Assembly (NCBI GenBank): GCA_035571515.1
Contig: DATNCQ010000214.1
Span: 124,001 to 188,000 of the forward strand
Direction: 5' to 3'
Length of the DNA: 64,000 bases
Origin: Gp6-AA40 sp035571515
GTDB lineage: Bacteria; Acidobacteriota; Vicinamibacteria; Vicinamibacterales; UBA2999
Shown here piece by piece: positions 18,218 through 26,720 of this stretch. Each line of letters opens with the position of its first letter. Positions within the stretch are counted from its first letter, which is position 1. A program made the translations under genes and the position numbers. The notes under the pieces are model-generated. The model saw nothing but the letters and a program-made list of their open reading frames with translations. It had not been told where the DNA came from and searched no databases.

Positions 18218-20940
18218 CGGTCCGTCCCGCCGTTCCACCGGTGCCGTCGGCACATGGCGTCCGCGAGCCGCCGGACGCGCTCGTCGGGATCCGAGACGCT
18301 GAGCGCGGCGACCGCCGCGGCAGCGGAGGTCGTGCCGAGGCGCCCGAATGCCGCCACCGCGGCGCGCCGGACCGCCGCGTCGTCGTCCTCGAGCGCGTGC
18401 TGCAGCGCCTCGGAGGCGCGCGGATGCCGCATCCGCGCGAGCGCCTCGACCGCCGCCAGTTTCGTCGCCACGCGCGGCGCCTGCAGCTTCCGCGCGAGAT
18501 CGTCGACGGCGGCCTGCGGCAGCGCGGCGAGGGCGCGCAGCGCGGCGTCGCGCGTCTCCGTCGCGGACGCGAGGTTGACCAGCGCGGTCACCGCCGCGGC
18601 GCGGGCCGCGGCGTCGTCCGACGCCGCGAGCCGCACGAGCGATTCGATCAGCAGTCGCGGCAGGTCCGGCGGCTCGGCCAGGCAGGCGGCCCACGCCAGC
18701 AGTTCCGCCGCCCTCGCCGTCGAGCGCGCGGGCAGCGCTCGCACCGCCGCGCGGCGGAGGAACGCTTCACCGGACTTCACCGCGTCCTCGAGCAGGTCGT
18801 CGGCGGCCGGGTGCGCGCCGGCCGCGACCGCCGTCAGCGCGGTGGACGCCACCTCGGGATCGGGATCCTTGATCAGCGGGAGCGCCATTTCGCCGGCGAT
18901 GTAGGCATCGATCGACGCCAGCGCCTGCAGCGCGGCGATGCGGACGTGCGGCGCCGGGTCGGCCTGCACGAGACGCGTGAGCGCGCTCACCGCTTCGATG
19001 TCGCCGCGCAGGGCGAGCGAGCCGGCCGCGAAATAGCGCACCCAGGCATCGTCGTCGTCGAGCGCGCCGACGAGCGCCAGCGTCGCGGCGTCTCCCGCGA
19101 CCTGCCGCAGGGCGTGCGCCGCCGCCGAGCGATTGCGCGGCGTCTCGCGGCCGAGCGCCTCGATCAGCAGCGACGGCGCGCTCGGGTCGTCCATCATCGG
19201 CAGCTGTTCGATGGCGGCGCGCCGCACGTCGCCGTCCGCGTCCCGGAGCTTGCTGACCAGGCTCGGCACGCAGGCGTCGAAGCCGAAATAGCCGGCAACC
19301 CGCACCGCGCAGGCGCGCACGCGCGGATCGTCGTCATCCAGCCGCGGCCTGATGCGGCTCGCGGTCGCCTCGGCCCCAATCGAATTGATGGCCGCGATCG
19401 CGGTCTGACGGACGATGGCCTGCTCGTGGGCGAACAGCGCCAGCAGCGGGTCGAGCGCCGCCGGATCGCAGAGACGGGCCAGCGCCGCGGCGGAAGCGGC
19501 GGTCAGCTCCGCGTCGGCGCCGTCGAGCGCGGCGACGAGCGGCGGCACGGCACGGCGATCGCCCAGCGCGCCGAGCAGGGTCGCCGCCGCGATGCGCGCG
19601 GCGCGCTCCCCCTCGACCAGTCTCTCGATGAGCGGCGCGACCGACTCGCGGCCGATCGCCATGAGCGCGGCGGTCACGGCCTCTTCGACATCGCGGTTGC
19701 CCACCGCGCGAACGATCGCGGGCAGGCCCGCCGCGCCGCTCCATCCGAGCACGGCGACGAGCGACGCCAGCGGTGGCCGGCCCTGCTCCGCCGCCGCCGT
19801 GAGCGCTGCGACACCGGCAGGACGGAGCGCGGCGCGCGCCACGTCGACGATGTGGGCGCCGGCGCCGAACGTGTCCTCCTCACGCGCGCGGATCTGGTCG
19901 AGCGCGGCCGCGACCGCGGCGGCGCCGTCCCCGTCGACGCCGCGGTTGAGGACGCCGACGAGCGGCGCCACCGCGTCCTCGTCGCCGATCGCGGCAAGCG
20001 TCTCGATCACCGCCGGCCGCAGCAGGTCGTCGCCGAGCAGCGACGTCAACGCCGGCGCCACGCGCGGATCGTCGGCCCGGGCCAGCGCGGCGATCGCGGG
20101 AAACGACAGGAAGAAATCGCCGGAACGCGCGATCTCCGCCAGGCGGTCCACGGCGTCGCCGGCGCCGATCGACCCGAGCGCCTCGATGGCGTGGAACCTG
20201 ACGTTCGGCTCCTCGTCGTCGAGCGCGGCGACCAGCGCGGGCACGGCCACCGGATCGCCGACGTGGCCGAGCGCCAGCGCCGCGTGCATGCGCAGGTCGG
20301 CCTGCGCGTCGGAGAGCAGCTCGATGAGCGGCGAGGTGACGTCGCGGTTCGCCGAGAGCACCTGCAGCGCGCTGCTGACGACGTTCAGGTCGTGATAGCC
20401 GCGCCGCAGCGTGTCGAGGAGGTGGGCGATTTCGGCGGTCGAGGCGCGCTGGCGCAGCGTGCGGACGGCGGCACCGCGCAACTGCCAGTGACCGGCGCCG
20501 ACGGCCTCGATCGCGCCCGCCGTCGACGCTCCCGGCGGCGCGTGTTCCAGCTGCGCCATCAGGTCGCGCTGCTCATCGAGCTGCGGCGTGACGTCCTCGA
20601 TCGTGAGCATCGCGCCGAGGATCGCGTCGTCCGAGGTGAGCGGCGCGATGGTTACGAACTGTTGCATTTCGGCGAAATGCCGCGACGGGTGGCGCGGCGG
20701 GCAGGCGAACACGTAGTGGTGGAAGGCAGGCGCGAGCACGCGCGACGTGCCGGTGGACAGCACTTCGTCGAGAAACGCGCGGATGACGTCGGTGCGCGCG
20801 GCCGCGACGAGCGACAGCAGCGGCCGGCCGCGGACGTCGTCCTCCGACAGACCGGTGACGGAGGCGAGCCACGCGTTCCAGCTCTGGATCGTCGCCGCCT
20901 GGTCGATGGTGACGACCCCGAGCTCCCCGGACCCGTTCAT
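18214..20940 (-). CDS. PAS-HEAT-repeat solenoid protein in che operon
   Basis: A 908-residue cytoplasmic protein with an N-terminal PAS domain (about residues 1-130) followed by roughly two dozen HEAT repeats of about 31 residues (for example ALGHVGDPVAVPALVAAL, and repeated A-x-ALG-x-IG patterns) to the C-terminus. HEAT solenoids bind proteins; PAS domains bind small ligands or dimerise. I know of no characterised chemosensory system with such a component. It lies between the MCP (7-base gap) and cheR (4-base overlap), so production is coupled to both. It could scaffold the receptor array, dock CheR, or act as an accessory sensor. ATG at 20940; a GTG one codon upstream is an alternative. Confidence 0.85.
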   Translation of the reverse strand: MNGSGELGVVTIDQAATIQSWNAWLASVTGLSEDDVRGRPLLSLVAAARTDVIRAFLDEVLSTGTSRVLAPAFHHYVFACPPRHPSRHFAEMQQFVTIAPLTSDDAILGAMLTIEDVTPQLDEQRDLMAQLEHAPPGASTAGAIEAVGAGHWQLRGAAVRTLRQRASTAEIAHLLDTLRRGYHDLNVVSSALQVLSANRDVTSPLIELLSDAQADLRMHAALALGHVGDPVAVPALVAALDDEEPNVRFHAIEALGSIGAGDAVDRLAEIARSGDFFLSFPAIAALARADDPRVAPALTSLLGDDLLRPAVIETLAAIGDEDAVAPLVGVLNRGVDGDGAAAVAAALDQIRAREEDTFGAGAHIVDVARAALRPAGVAALTAAAEQGRPPLASLVAVLGWSGAAGLPAIVRAVGNRDVEEAVTAALMAIGRESVAPLIERLVEGERAARIAAATLLGALGDRRAVPPLVAALDGADAELTAASAAALARLCDPAALDPLLALFAHEQAIVRQTAIAAINSIGAEATASRIRPRLDDDDPRVRACAVRVAGYFGFDACVPSLVSKLRDADGDVRRAAIEQLPMMDDPSAPSLLIEALGRETPRNRSAAAHALRQVAGDAATLALVGALDDDDAWVRYFAAGSLALRGDIEAVSALTRLVQADPAPHVRIAALQALASIDAYIAGEMALPLIKDPDPEVASTALTAVAAGAHPAADDLLEDAVKSGEAFLRRAAVRALPARSTARAAELLAWAACLAEPPDLPRLLIESLVRLAASDDAAARAAAVTALVNLASATETRDAALRALAALPQAAVDDLARKLQAPRVATKLAAVEALARMRHPRASEALQHALEDDDAAVRRAAVAAFGRLGTTSAAAAVAALSVSDPDERVRRLADAMCRRHRWNGGTDR

Positions 20941-20947
20941 CACGCGG

Positions 20948-23053
20948 CTAGCGTCCGCGGCCCCGGCCGTTGGCCGACCTGGCCGCGACGGCCGAGTCCA
21001 TGAGTCCGGTGAGCGCTTCCGCCTGCTTCAGCAGATCCGCCGTCCCGCCGCGCGTCTGGCGGACGCCGTCGGCATTGCGCTCGGTGATGCGCCGGACCTC
21101 GGCCAGCTGCGTCACCAGCTGCGCGGCGCCGGCGCTGTGGCCCTTGTTCGCGTGCGTCAGGGCCTTGATATCGCGCACGGTGGACGCCGCGGCCTTCGAC
21201 ATCTCCTTCATCGTGCGCGCCTGTTCGGCCGTGGCGCGCGCGGCCTGCTCGGACTGGATCTTCATCGACTCGGTGACGGACGTGATCTGCGTCGCCGCCG
21301 CGGACTGCTCGCCCATCGCCTTGGCCACGGCCCCGATCTGCCGCGTCAGATCGCCGACCGACGCCGACACCTGGGCCACCGCCGCCGCCTGCTCCGCCAG
21401 CGCCCGCGAGGTCGTGGCCGCCCCCTTGCGGATGGCCTCGGTGGCCTGCGTGAGCTGCGCGGTCGCTGCCGTCTGCTCGGCCGTGGCCTTGCGCACCTCG
21501 ACGGCCAGCTTCGCGGTGCTCTGGGCGGCCTTCATGATGTCGCGCGACGCGCGCCCCTGTTCGCCGACCGCCTTGGTCACCTCCTGCGCGATCTTGCGCA
21601 TCCGGGCCGTGCCCTGCGCGACGCCGCCGACCGCCGTGGCCTGCTCGGCCGTCGACAAGGCGACCGTCTTCGCCTGATCCGCTGTCGACGAAATCGCCGT
21701 CGCCACGGTCCTGCCGGCGGTGCGCTGCTCCTCGGCCGCGCGCGCAATCTGGCCGACGAGCTCCGTGGTTTCGCCGATGCCGGCGAGAATCCTCCGCAGC
21801 CCTGCGGCGCCGGCCTCCGCGACGGTGCTGCTGTCGTCGGCGACCCGCAGGCTCTCGTTCGACGCGGCAATCGCCTCCTGCGCCACGTCCTGCAGTCCCT
21901 TGACGATGCCGGCGATGTCGGAGGTCGCCTTGGCGGACCGGTCGGCGAGGTTGCGGATCTCCTCGGCGACGACTGCGAACCCGCGCCCCGCGTCGCCGGC
22001 TCGCGCCGCCTCGATCGACGCGTTGAGCGAGAGGAGGTTGGTGCGCTCGGCGATGAGGTTGATGGTGTCGACGATCGAGCTGATCTCGTTGGCGCGCTTC
22101 CCCATCTCGCGCAGCACCGACGCGGACTGCGCCATCGTCTCACGCAGGCGCGCGATGCCCTGGATGGAACGCTGCACGGCGGCGCCGCCTTCCTCCGCCG
22201 CGCTCGACGTGCGGCGCGTGAGGTCGTTGGCGCGCCCCGCCATCACGCTGACCGCCTCGATCGACCGCTGCATCTGCTCGGCGCTCGTCGCCGCGCCGGC
22301 GGCGGTCTCGGTGATCTGCCGGCCGCTCTGCGCCACACTCTGGATCGACCTCGCGGTCTGCTCGATCGCGGTGCTGTTCTGCTCCACCATCGTCCCGAGG
22401 TTCTCGGTCATCGCGCCGACCTCCTCGATCGACGCGGCCATCTCGTTGATCGACGTCGCGGTCTCCTCGGCCGCCGCGGCGAGCGCGTCCGCGTTGCCGG
22501 CGACGCTGCGGACCGAGGTCCCCATCTGGATGAGCGATGCCGACGCCTGCTCGACCGAGGCGGCGAGCGAGCCCCCGTCGTCCTTCAGGTTCTTGATGCT
22601 CGCCGAGATCTGCGCCATGGCGACGTTGACCTGCTCGGCGGAGCTCGACATGGCCGTCGACGTCTGGGCGACGTTCCTGATCGACGCGGCCGTTTCCTCG
22701 ACCGCGCTGGCGTTCTGGGCGGTCAACGCGGCGACGCTTCCGGCGTTGGCCGCGACCTGCTCGACCGACGCCGCCATCTCGTTGACGCCCGCCACGAGCT
22801 CCTCGGTGGAGGACGCGATGCTCTCCACCTGCGTCGCGGTCTCGCCCAGCGTGATGGCCATCGATTCGACGCCGGCGAGCGCGGAGTCGAGCGACTTCAC
22901 CTGCTCGGCGGCGCCGTCCCAGACTTCGTCCGCGATGCGTGCGATGCCGTTGGCGGAGGCCGTCAGCTGCGCCGCCTGCCCGAGGACAAGCCTGGGATCG
23001 AAGCTCGCGGTCGCGTGTCCGTTGCCGTTCGCGTTGCGTCGTCGTACTGCCAT
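20948..23053 (-). CDS. Soluble methyl-accepting chemotaxis protein
   Basis: A 701-residue MCP with no transmembrane segment and no recognisable ligand domain. The conserved hairpin tip (AERTNLLSLNASIEAARAG, about residues 335-353) lies almost exactly at the centre, with long Ala/Glu/Gln-rich coiled-coil arms on each side (about 295 N-terminal and 345 C-terminal residues). That is roughly twice the arm length of the common 44-heptad class. It is presumably a cytoplasmic array receptor like FrzCD in concept. The arms contain many EE/QE pairs that could be methylated by the CheR/CheB of this operon. Confidence 0.92.
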   Translation of the reverse strand: MAVRRRNANGNGHATASFDPRLVLGQAAQLTASANGIARIADEVWDGAAEQVKSLDSALAGVESMAITLGETATQVESIASSTEELVAGVNEMAASVEQVAANAGSVAALTAQNASAVEETAASIRNVAQTSTAMSSSAEQVNVAMAQISASIKNLKDDGGSLAASVEQASASLIQMGTSVRSVAGNADALAAAAEETATSINEMAASIEEVGAMTENLGTMVEQNSTAIEQTARSIQSVAQSGRQITETAAGAATSAEQMQRSIEAVSVMAGRANDLTRRTSSAAEEGGAAVQRSIQGIARLRETMAQSASVLREMGKRANEISSIVDTINLIAERTNLLSLNASIEAARAGDAGRGFAVVAEEIRNLADRSAKATSDIAGIVKGLQDVAQEAIAASNESLRVADDSSTVAEAGAAGLRRILAGIGETTELVGQIARAAEEQRTAGRTVATAISSTADQAKTVALSTAEQATAVGGVAQGTARMRKIAQEVTKAVGEQGRASRDIMKAAQSTAKLAVEVRKATAEQTAATAQLTQATEAIRKGAATTSRALAEQAAAVAQVSASVGDLTRQIGAVAKAMGEQSAAATQITSVTESMKIQSEQAARATAEQARTMKEMSKAAASTVRDIKALTHANKGHSAGAAQLVTQLAEVRRITERNADGVRQTRGGTADLLKQAEALTGLMDSAVAARSANGRGRGR

Positions 23054-23074
23054 GGCACTTCTCCGGGCGGCCGT

Positions 23075-23527
23075 TCAGGCCGCGAGTATCGGGTCTTTCG
23101 ACGCCAGCAGCTGGTCGAGGTCGAGGATCACGATCATCCGGCCGCCGATGGTGGCGATGCCGGCGACGTAGGTGTGGCCCCCTGCACCGAGCGCATCGGC
23201 GGGCGGATGGATGGCCGACGGATCGATGCGGAGGAACTCGCGGCACGCGTCCACGAGCAGGCCGACACTGCGTCCGCTCGTGTTCACCACGAGGAACCGC
23301 GTCCGCAGGTCGAGCGGCGCGCGCTCGAAGCCGAACCGCGCGCGCATGTTGATCGCCGGGATGATCTGCCCGCGCGAGAACACCACGCCGTCGACAAACG
23401 GCGCGGCGTTGGGCACGCGCGTGATCTCCTCCACCAGGTCGACGTGCGCGATCTGGCTGCTCGGCACGGCGTAGGTCGTGCCGGCGACCGTGAAGAGAAT
23501 GTATTGATCGGCGCGCTGGTCGCTCAT
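23075..23527 (-). CDS. cheW: Chemotaxis coupling protein CheW
   Basis: A 150-residue CheW-like double-barrel protein (YILFTVAGTTYAVP, ITRVPNAAPFVDGVVFSRGQ, RFLVVNTSGRSVGLLVD). It bridges the MCP and CheA. The start at 23527 overlaps the cheA stop by four bases. A 21-base gap leads to the MCP gene. It is the only CheW in the window. Confidence 0.93.
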   Translation of the reverse strand: MSDQRADQYILFTVAGTTYAVPSSQIAHVDLVEEITRVPNAAPFVDGVVFSRGQIIPAINMRARFGFERAPLDLRTRFLVVNTSGRSVGLLVDACREFLRIDPSAIHPPADALGAGGHTYVAGIATIGGRMIVILDLDQLLASKDPILAA

Positions 23528-25455
23528 GCGGTCTCCCTCTCGCGGTGCGCGGCGGCGCGCATCCCTCGCGCGGGACCCGCCAGCGCGGCGGCGTCCAGGA
23601 TGAGGACGGCGCGGCCGTCTCCGAGGTCGGTCGCCCCGGCGATGCCGTGCACGCGGATCAGCGGATCGGAGGTCGAGCGCACGACGATCTCGCGCTGGCC
23701 GACGATGCGATCGACCGTCAGCACGACGGCCGCGGCGCCGGCGCCCACCACGAACGCATGCAGCCTCGGCTGCGGCGTCACCGGGATGCCAAGCACCTCC
23801 GAAAGGCGCACGATGGGCGCGGGCGCCCCGCGGTACTGCACGATTTCCCCGGCCTCGAGCGCGCGAATCGCCGCCGGGTCGAGCTCGATGACCTCGCGCA
23901 CGGCGGCCTGCGGCACCGCGAAGGTCTGTCCGCCGACGCGCGCGATGAGCGCGTCGGTAATGGCCAGCGTGAGCGGCAGCTCGAACGTGAACCGCGTGCC
24001 GTGCCCCGGCGTGGACGCCAGGCGCATCGATCCGCCCAGCTCCTGGACGGTCGTCCGCACGACCGCCATGCCGAAGCCGCGGCCGCTGACGCGGTCCGAG
24101 GCCTCGCGCGTCGAGAAGCCCGGCGAGGAGATCAGATCCAGCAGCGCCGCTTCGTCCACATGGGAAGGGACGGAAAGCCCCGCGACGCGCGCACGCGCGA
24201 TCACGCGCTCGGCGTCGATGCCGCGCCCGTCGTCGGCAATCTGAATCGTGACGATCTCGCCGGCGGCGCTCGCGGCGAGCGCGATCGTCCCCTCGGGCGG
24301 CTTGCCGGCGGCGACGCGCTCGTCGACCGTCTCGAGCCCGTGACTCACCGCGTTGCGCACGACGTGCAGGACCGGATCGAGCATCCGCTCGACGAGGAAC
24401 TTGTCGATCTCGGTCGCCTGGCCGGAGATGTCCACGGAGACGCGCTTGCCGGTCTCGCGTGCGAGATCGCGGACCACGAACGGCACGCGCCGGAAGATCT
24501 CGCCGACCGGCACGAGGCGCACGCGCATCACGCCGTCGCGCAGCTCGCGCAGCTGGCGCTCGAGCGCGGACGTGTTTTCCTGGATGGCACGCCAGTCGGA
24601 AGAGGGGACGTGCGACTCGACGCGCGCGACGGCGTCGCCCAGCCGCGCGCGACGGATGACGAGGTCGCCGATCATCCGCATGAGATCGTCGAGACGCGCG
24701 AGATCGACGCGGACGTATTGCCCGCTCGACAGCGTCGCGCCGCCGCGGTCCATGAGGACGGCGGCGGCCCGCGCCGCGTCGGCGTCCGGCTCGACTCTCG
24801 AGCAGACCATGCCGTCGGCACGCCACGCCTCGCGCGCCTGCTCACCCGGCTCGCCCTGGAACACGAAGCGGAAGGCGATGCCGCCTCCCTCGCCCACCAG
24901 CGGCGCCGCCGAGACGATCTCCCCCGCCGCGCGCAGGCGCGCGCGCACGAAATCCACGTTCACGCCGCGCGCGAGCAGCTCGGGCGAGGGTGTGAAGAGG
25001 CATTCCCACGACCCGCCCGGCACGGGCGCGACGGGCAACGCGCCGCCAGACGCCACGTCGTTTGCGGGCGCGATCAGGCGCAGCTCGGCGACGGTCGGCT
25101 CGACGTCCATCGGCGGCTCGTGGTTGCGCCGCGCGGCGATGGCGTGCTCGAGCAGGCGTGCGCCGTCGATGAGCGTGTCGACGCCGGCCGTCGTCAGGCG
25201 GACCTCCCCTTCGCGCACGGCGCGCAGGTAGGTCTCCATCTCGTGCGCGAGCAGCTCGATCTCGCGGTGCTCCACCATCCCCGCGATGCCCTTCAGCGAG
25301 TGGAACGCCCGGAACAGCTCCTCGCTGACGGCCCGATCCGGACGCGGCTGGCCGACCGACCGCTCGAGCGCGAGCAGCGTGCGGCGAACCGCCGTCAAGT
25401 GCTCGTCACACTCGGCAAAGTAGTCGTCGAGAAACGTGTCGAGGAATTCCGTCAC
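23524..25455 (-). CDS. cheA: Chemotaxis histidine kinase CheA
   Basis: A 643-residue CheA. P1 Hpt domain with phosphorylated His52 in FRAFHSLKGIAGM; a P2-like docking segment (about 150-235); P3 dimerisation helices; P4 kinase with HVVRNAVSHGLE (N box), ADDGRGID (G1) and GRGFGMAVV (G2); and a C-terminal CheW-like P5. It is full length with all catalytic boxes. It phosphorylates the CheY-like proteins of the operon and CheB. The start at 25455 overlaps the preceding cheY-like stop by four bases. Confidence 0.95.
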   Translation of the reverse strand: MTEFLDTFLDDYFAECDEHLTAVRRTLLALERSVGQPRPDRAVSEELFRAFHSLKGIAGMVEHREIELLAHEMETYLRAVREGEVRLTTAGVDTLIDGARLLEHAIAARRNHEPPMDVEPTVAELRLIAPANDVASGGALPVAPVPGGSWECLFTPSPELLARGVNVDFVRARLRAAGEIVSAAPLVGEGGGIAFRFVFQGEPGEQAREAWRADGMVCSRVEPDADAARAAAVLMDRGGATLSSGQYVRVDLARLDDLMRMIGDLVIRRARLGDAVARVESHVPSSDWRAIQENTSALERQLRELRDGVMRVRLVPVGEIFRRVPFVVRDLARETGKRVSVDISGQATEIDKFLVERMLDPVLHVVRNAVSHGLETVDERVAAGKPPEGTIALAASAAGEIVTIQIADDGRGIDAERVIARARVAGLSVPSHVDEAALLDLISSPGFSTREASDRVSGRGFGMAVVRTTVQELGGSMRLASTPGHGTRFTFELPLTLAITDALIARVGGQTFAVPQAAVREVIELDPAAIRALEAGEIVQYRGAPAPIVRLSEVLGIPVTPQPRLHAFVVGAGAAAVVLTVDRIVGQREIVVRSTSDPLIRVHGIAGATDLGDGRAVLILDAAALAGPARGMRAAAHRERETA

Positions 25456-25832
25456 TGGCGGGCCGCCTCGAGCAGCTCGCGTGCGGTGCTGGCGAGGCTG
25501 CCCGGCGCGAACGGCTTCGTCATGTACGCGGTGGCGCCCGCTTCGAGCGCCGCGGTCCGACTCGCCTCGTCGCCCCTGGTCGTGAGGATGATCACCGGCA
25601 CCTGACGGTATTTCGAGTGCGACCGCACGAAGCCCAGCACCTCGAGGCCGTGCATATCCGGCATGTTCAGGTCCAGCACCATCAGTTCCACGGGTCCGAG
25701 CGCGAGGCGCTCGATCGCTTCCAGGCCCGATGACGCTTCGACGAACTCGGACGGTCCGGACAACGCCGCGAGCGACGCCTTCACCATGCGCCGAATGGTC
25801 GGCGAATCATCGACAATCAGGATTTGGTTCAT
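25452..25832 (-). CDS. CheY-like response regulator, first gene of the che operon
   Basis: A 126-residue receiver-only protein: ILIVDDSP, phospho-Asp in MVLDLNMPDMHG, Thr in VIILTTRG and Lys in YMTKPF. The start is the ATG at 25832. An upstream ATG-containing extension lacks domain similarity and would run through the operator palindrome. As first gene of the operon it is probably the main phospho-target of CheA. The output partner is not encoded in the window. Confidence 0.9.
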   Translation of the reverse strand: MNQILIVDDSPTIRRMVKASLAALSGPSEFVEASSGLEAIERLALGPVELMVLDLNMPDMHGLEVLGFVRSHSKYRQVPVIILTTRGDEASRTAALEAGATAYMTKPFAPGSLASTARELLEAARQ

Positions 25833-25872
25833 CCGAAGCGAGGCCCGCGGCGGGACAAGCGTAGGGCGTTTC

Positions 25873-25907
25873 ACTATATCGCGCCGTACGTGCGAGTTCC
25901 GCACGTA
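25873..25907 (-). promoter_or_regulatory. Candidate promoter and operator of the chemosensory operon
   Basis: A perfect 8-bp inverted repeat TACGTGCG-AGTTC-CGCACGTA occupies 25887-25907. On the minus strand a -10-like TATAGT (25878-25873) lies directly downstream, about 41 bases before the first start codon. The palindrome covers the expected -35 position, and no good -35 hexamer is visible. This suggests activator-dependent transcription or repression at that site. A 148-bp gap separates it from the divergent SUI1 gene. Confidence 0.5.
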
Positions 25908-25980
25908 AAGCCACGGTTGAGTCGCAATTGAGGGTGGAAGTGCGGACCGCGATTCCGTCGCCGCATCGAATAATGAAGCC

Positions 25981-26325
25981 GTGACCGCGCGCACCGTGTA
26001 TTCGACCGGCAAGGGCCGCATGTGTCCGCGGTGCGGCTGGCCGGAGACCAACTGCCAGTGCAGCAGCCGGCAGGCCAACGAGGCACTCCCCTCGCGTATC
26101 GTCGCGAAGCTGCGCATGGAGAAGAAGGGACGCGGCGGGAAGGTCGTGACCGTGATCGACGGCCTGCCGCGCAACGACACGTTCCTGAAAGAGCTGGCGC
26201 AGGAGCTGAAGCGCAGCTGCGGCACCGGCGGCACCATCGTCGATGGCGGGATCGAGCTGCACGGCGACCTGCGCGATCGCGTGCGCGACGTGCTGGCTGG
26301 GAAGGGCTACGCGATCAAGGGCTGA
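25981..26325 (+). CDS. SUI1/YciH-family translation factor
   Basis: A 114-residue protein starting at GTG 25981. A short Cys motif (CPRCGWPETNCQC) near residues 15-27 may bind zinc. The SUI1 fold follows: KGRGGKVVTVIDGLP, KELAQELKRSCGTGGT and GDLRDRVRDVL. It resembles bacterial YciH, a relative of eukaryotic eIF1. Homologues affect start-codon fidelity. It stands alone, divergent from the che operon and convergent with the small gene at 26332. Confidence 0.85.
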   Translation: MTARTVYSTGKGRMCPRCGWPETNCQCSSRQANEALPSRIVAKLRMEKKGRGGKVVTVIDGLPRNDTFLKELAQELKRSCGTGGTIVDGGIELHGDLRDRVRDVLAGKGYAIKG

Positions 26326-26331
26326 CCAGAG

Positions 26332-26709
26332 TCATCCGCGACGGCGGCCGCGGCGCATCGTCTTCGCGCCCTTGATTTTCGCAACCGTCTCGTCCGAGTG
26401 CCTGGTGCCGCGGGCAGTCGGCGCAGGCTTTCGATGGGCCTTGCCGGGCGCGTCCACGGTTCCACCACTGCGACTGGCGGCGCGCGGCTTCGGCGTCGGG
26501 GCAGGGTTGGCCGCCGCCCTGCCCGATTCGATCGCGCCGCCGAGATCTTCGAGCAGTGCGGACGCGCTGTCGCGGATCTGTTCGACCTGGGCGTTCAGGG
26601 CCTTCCGGTCGAACCACCCTTCGGCCTTGCTCTCCACGGTCCCGATCAGTCGTCCGAGCTGCTCGGCGAGCGCGACGACCCGTTTCTCGACTTTCTTTTC
26701 GTCGGCCAT
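26332..26709 (-). CDS. Small protein with basic histone-H1-like tail
   Basis: A 125-residue protein I do not recognise. Residues 1-55 form a helical, amphipathic segment (KKVEKRVVALAEQLGRLIG ... QVEQIRDSASALLEDL). The C-terminal half is Pro/Ala/Lys/Arg-rich and ends RRGRRRG, as in nucleoid-binding H1-like tails. DNA or RNA binding is likely but unproven. ATG at 26709 follows ACGGGGGT. It lies 11 bases after the glutathione peroxidase gene and is probably cotranscribed. Confidence 0.65.
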   Translation of the reverse strand: MADEKKVEKRVVALAEQLGRLIGTVESKAEGWFDRKALNAQVEQIRDSASALLEDLGGAIESGRAAANPAPTPKPRAASRSGGTVDAPGKAHRKPAPTARGTRHSDETVAKIKGAKTMRRGRRRG

Positions 26710-26720
26710 GCGACCCCCGT

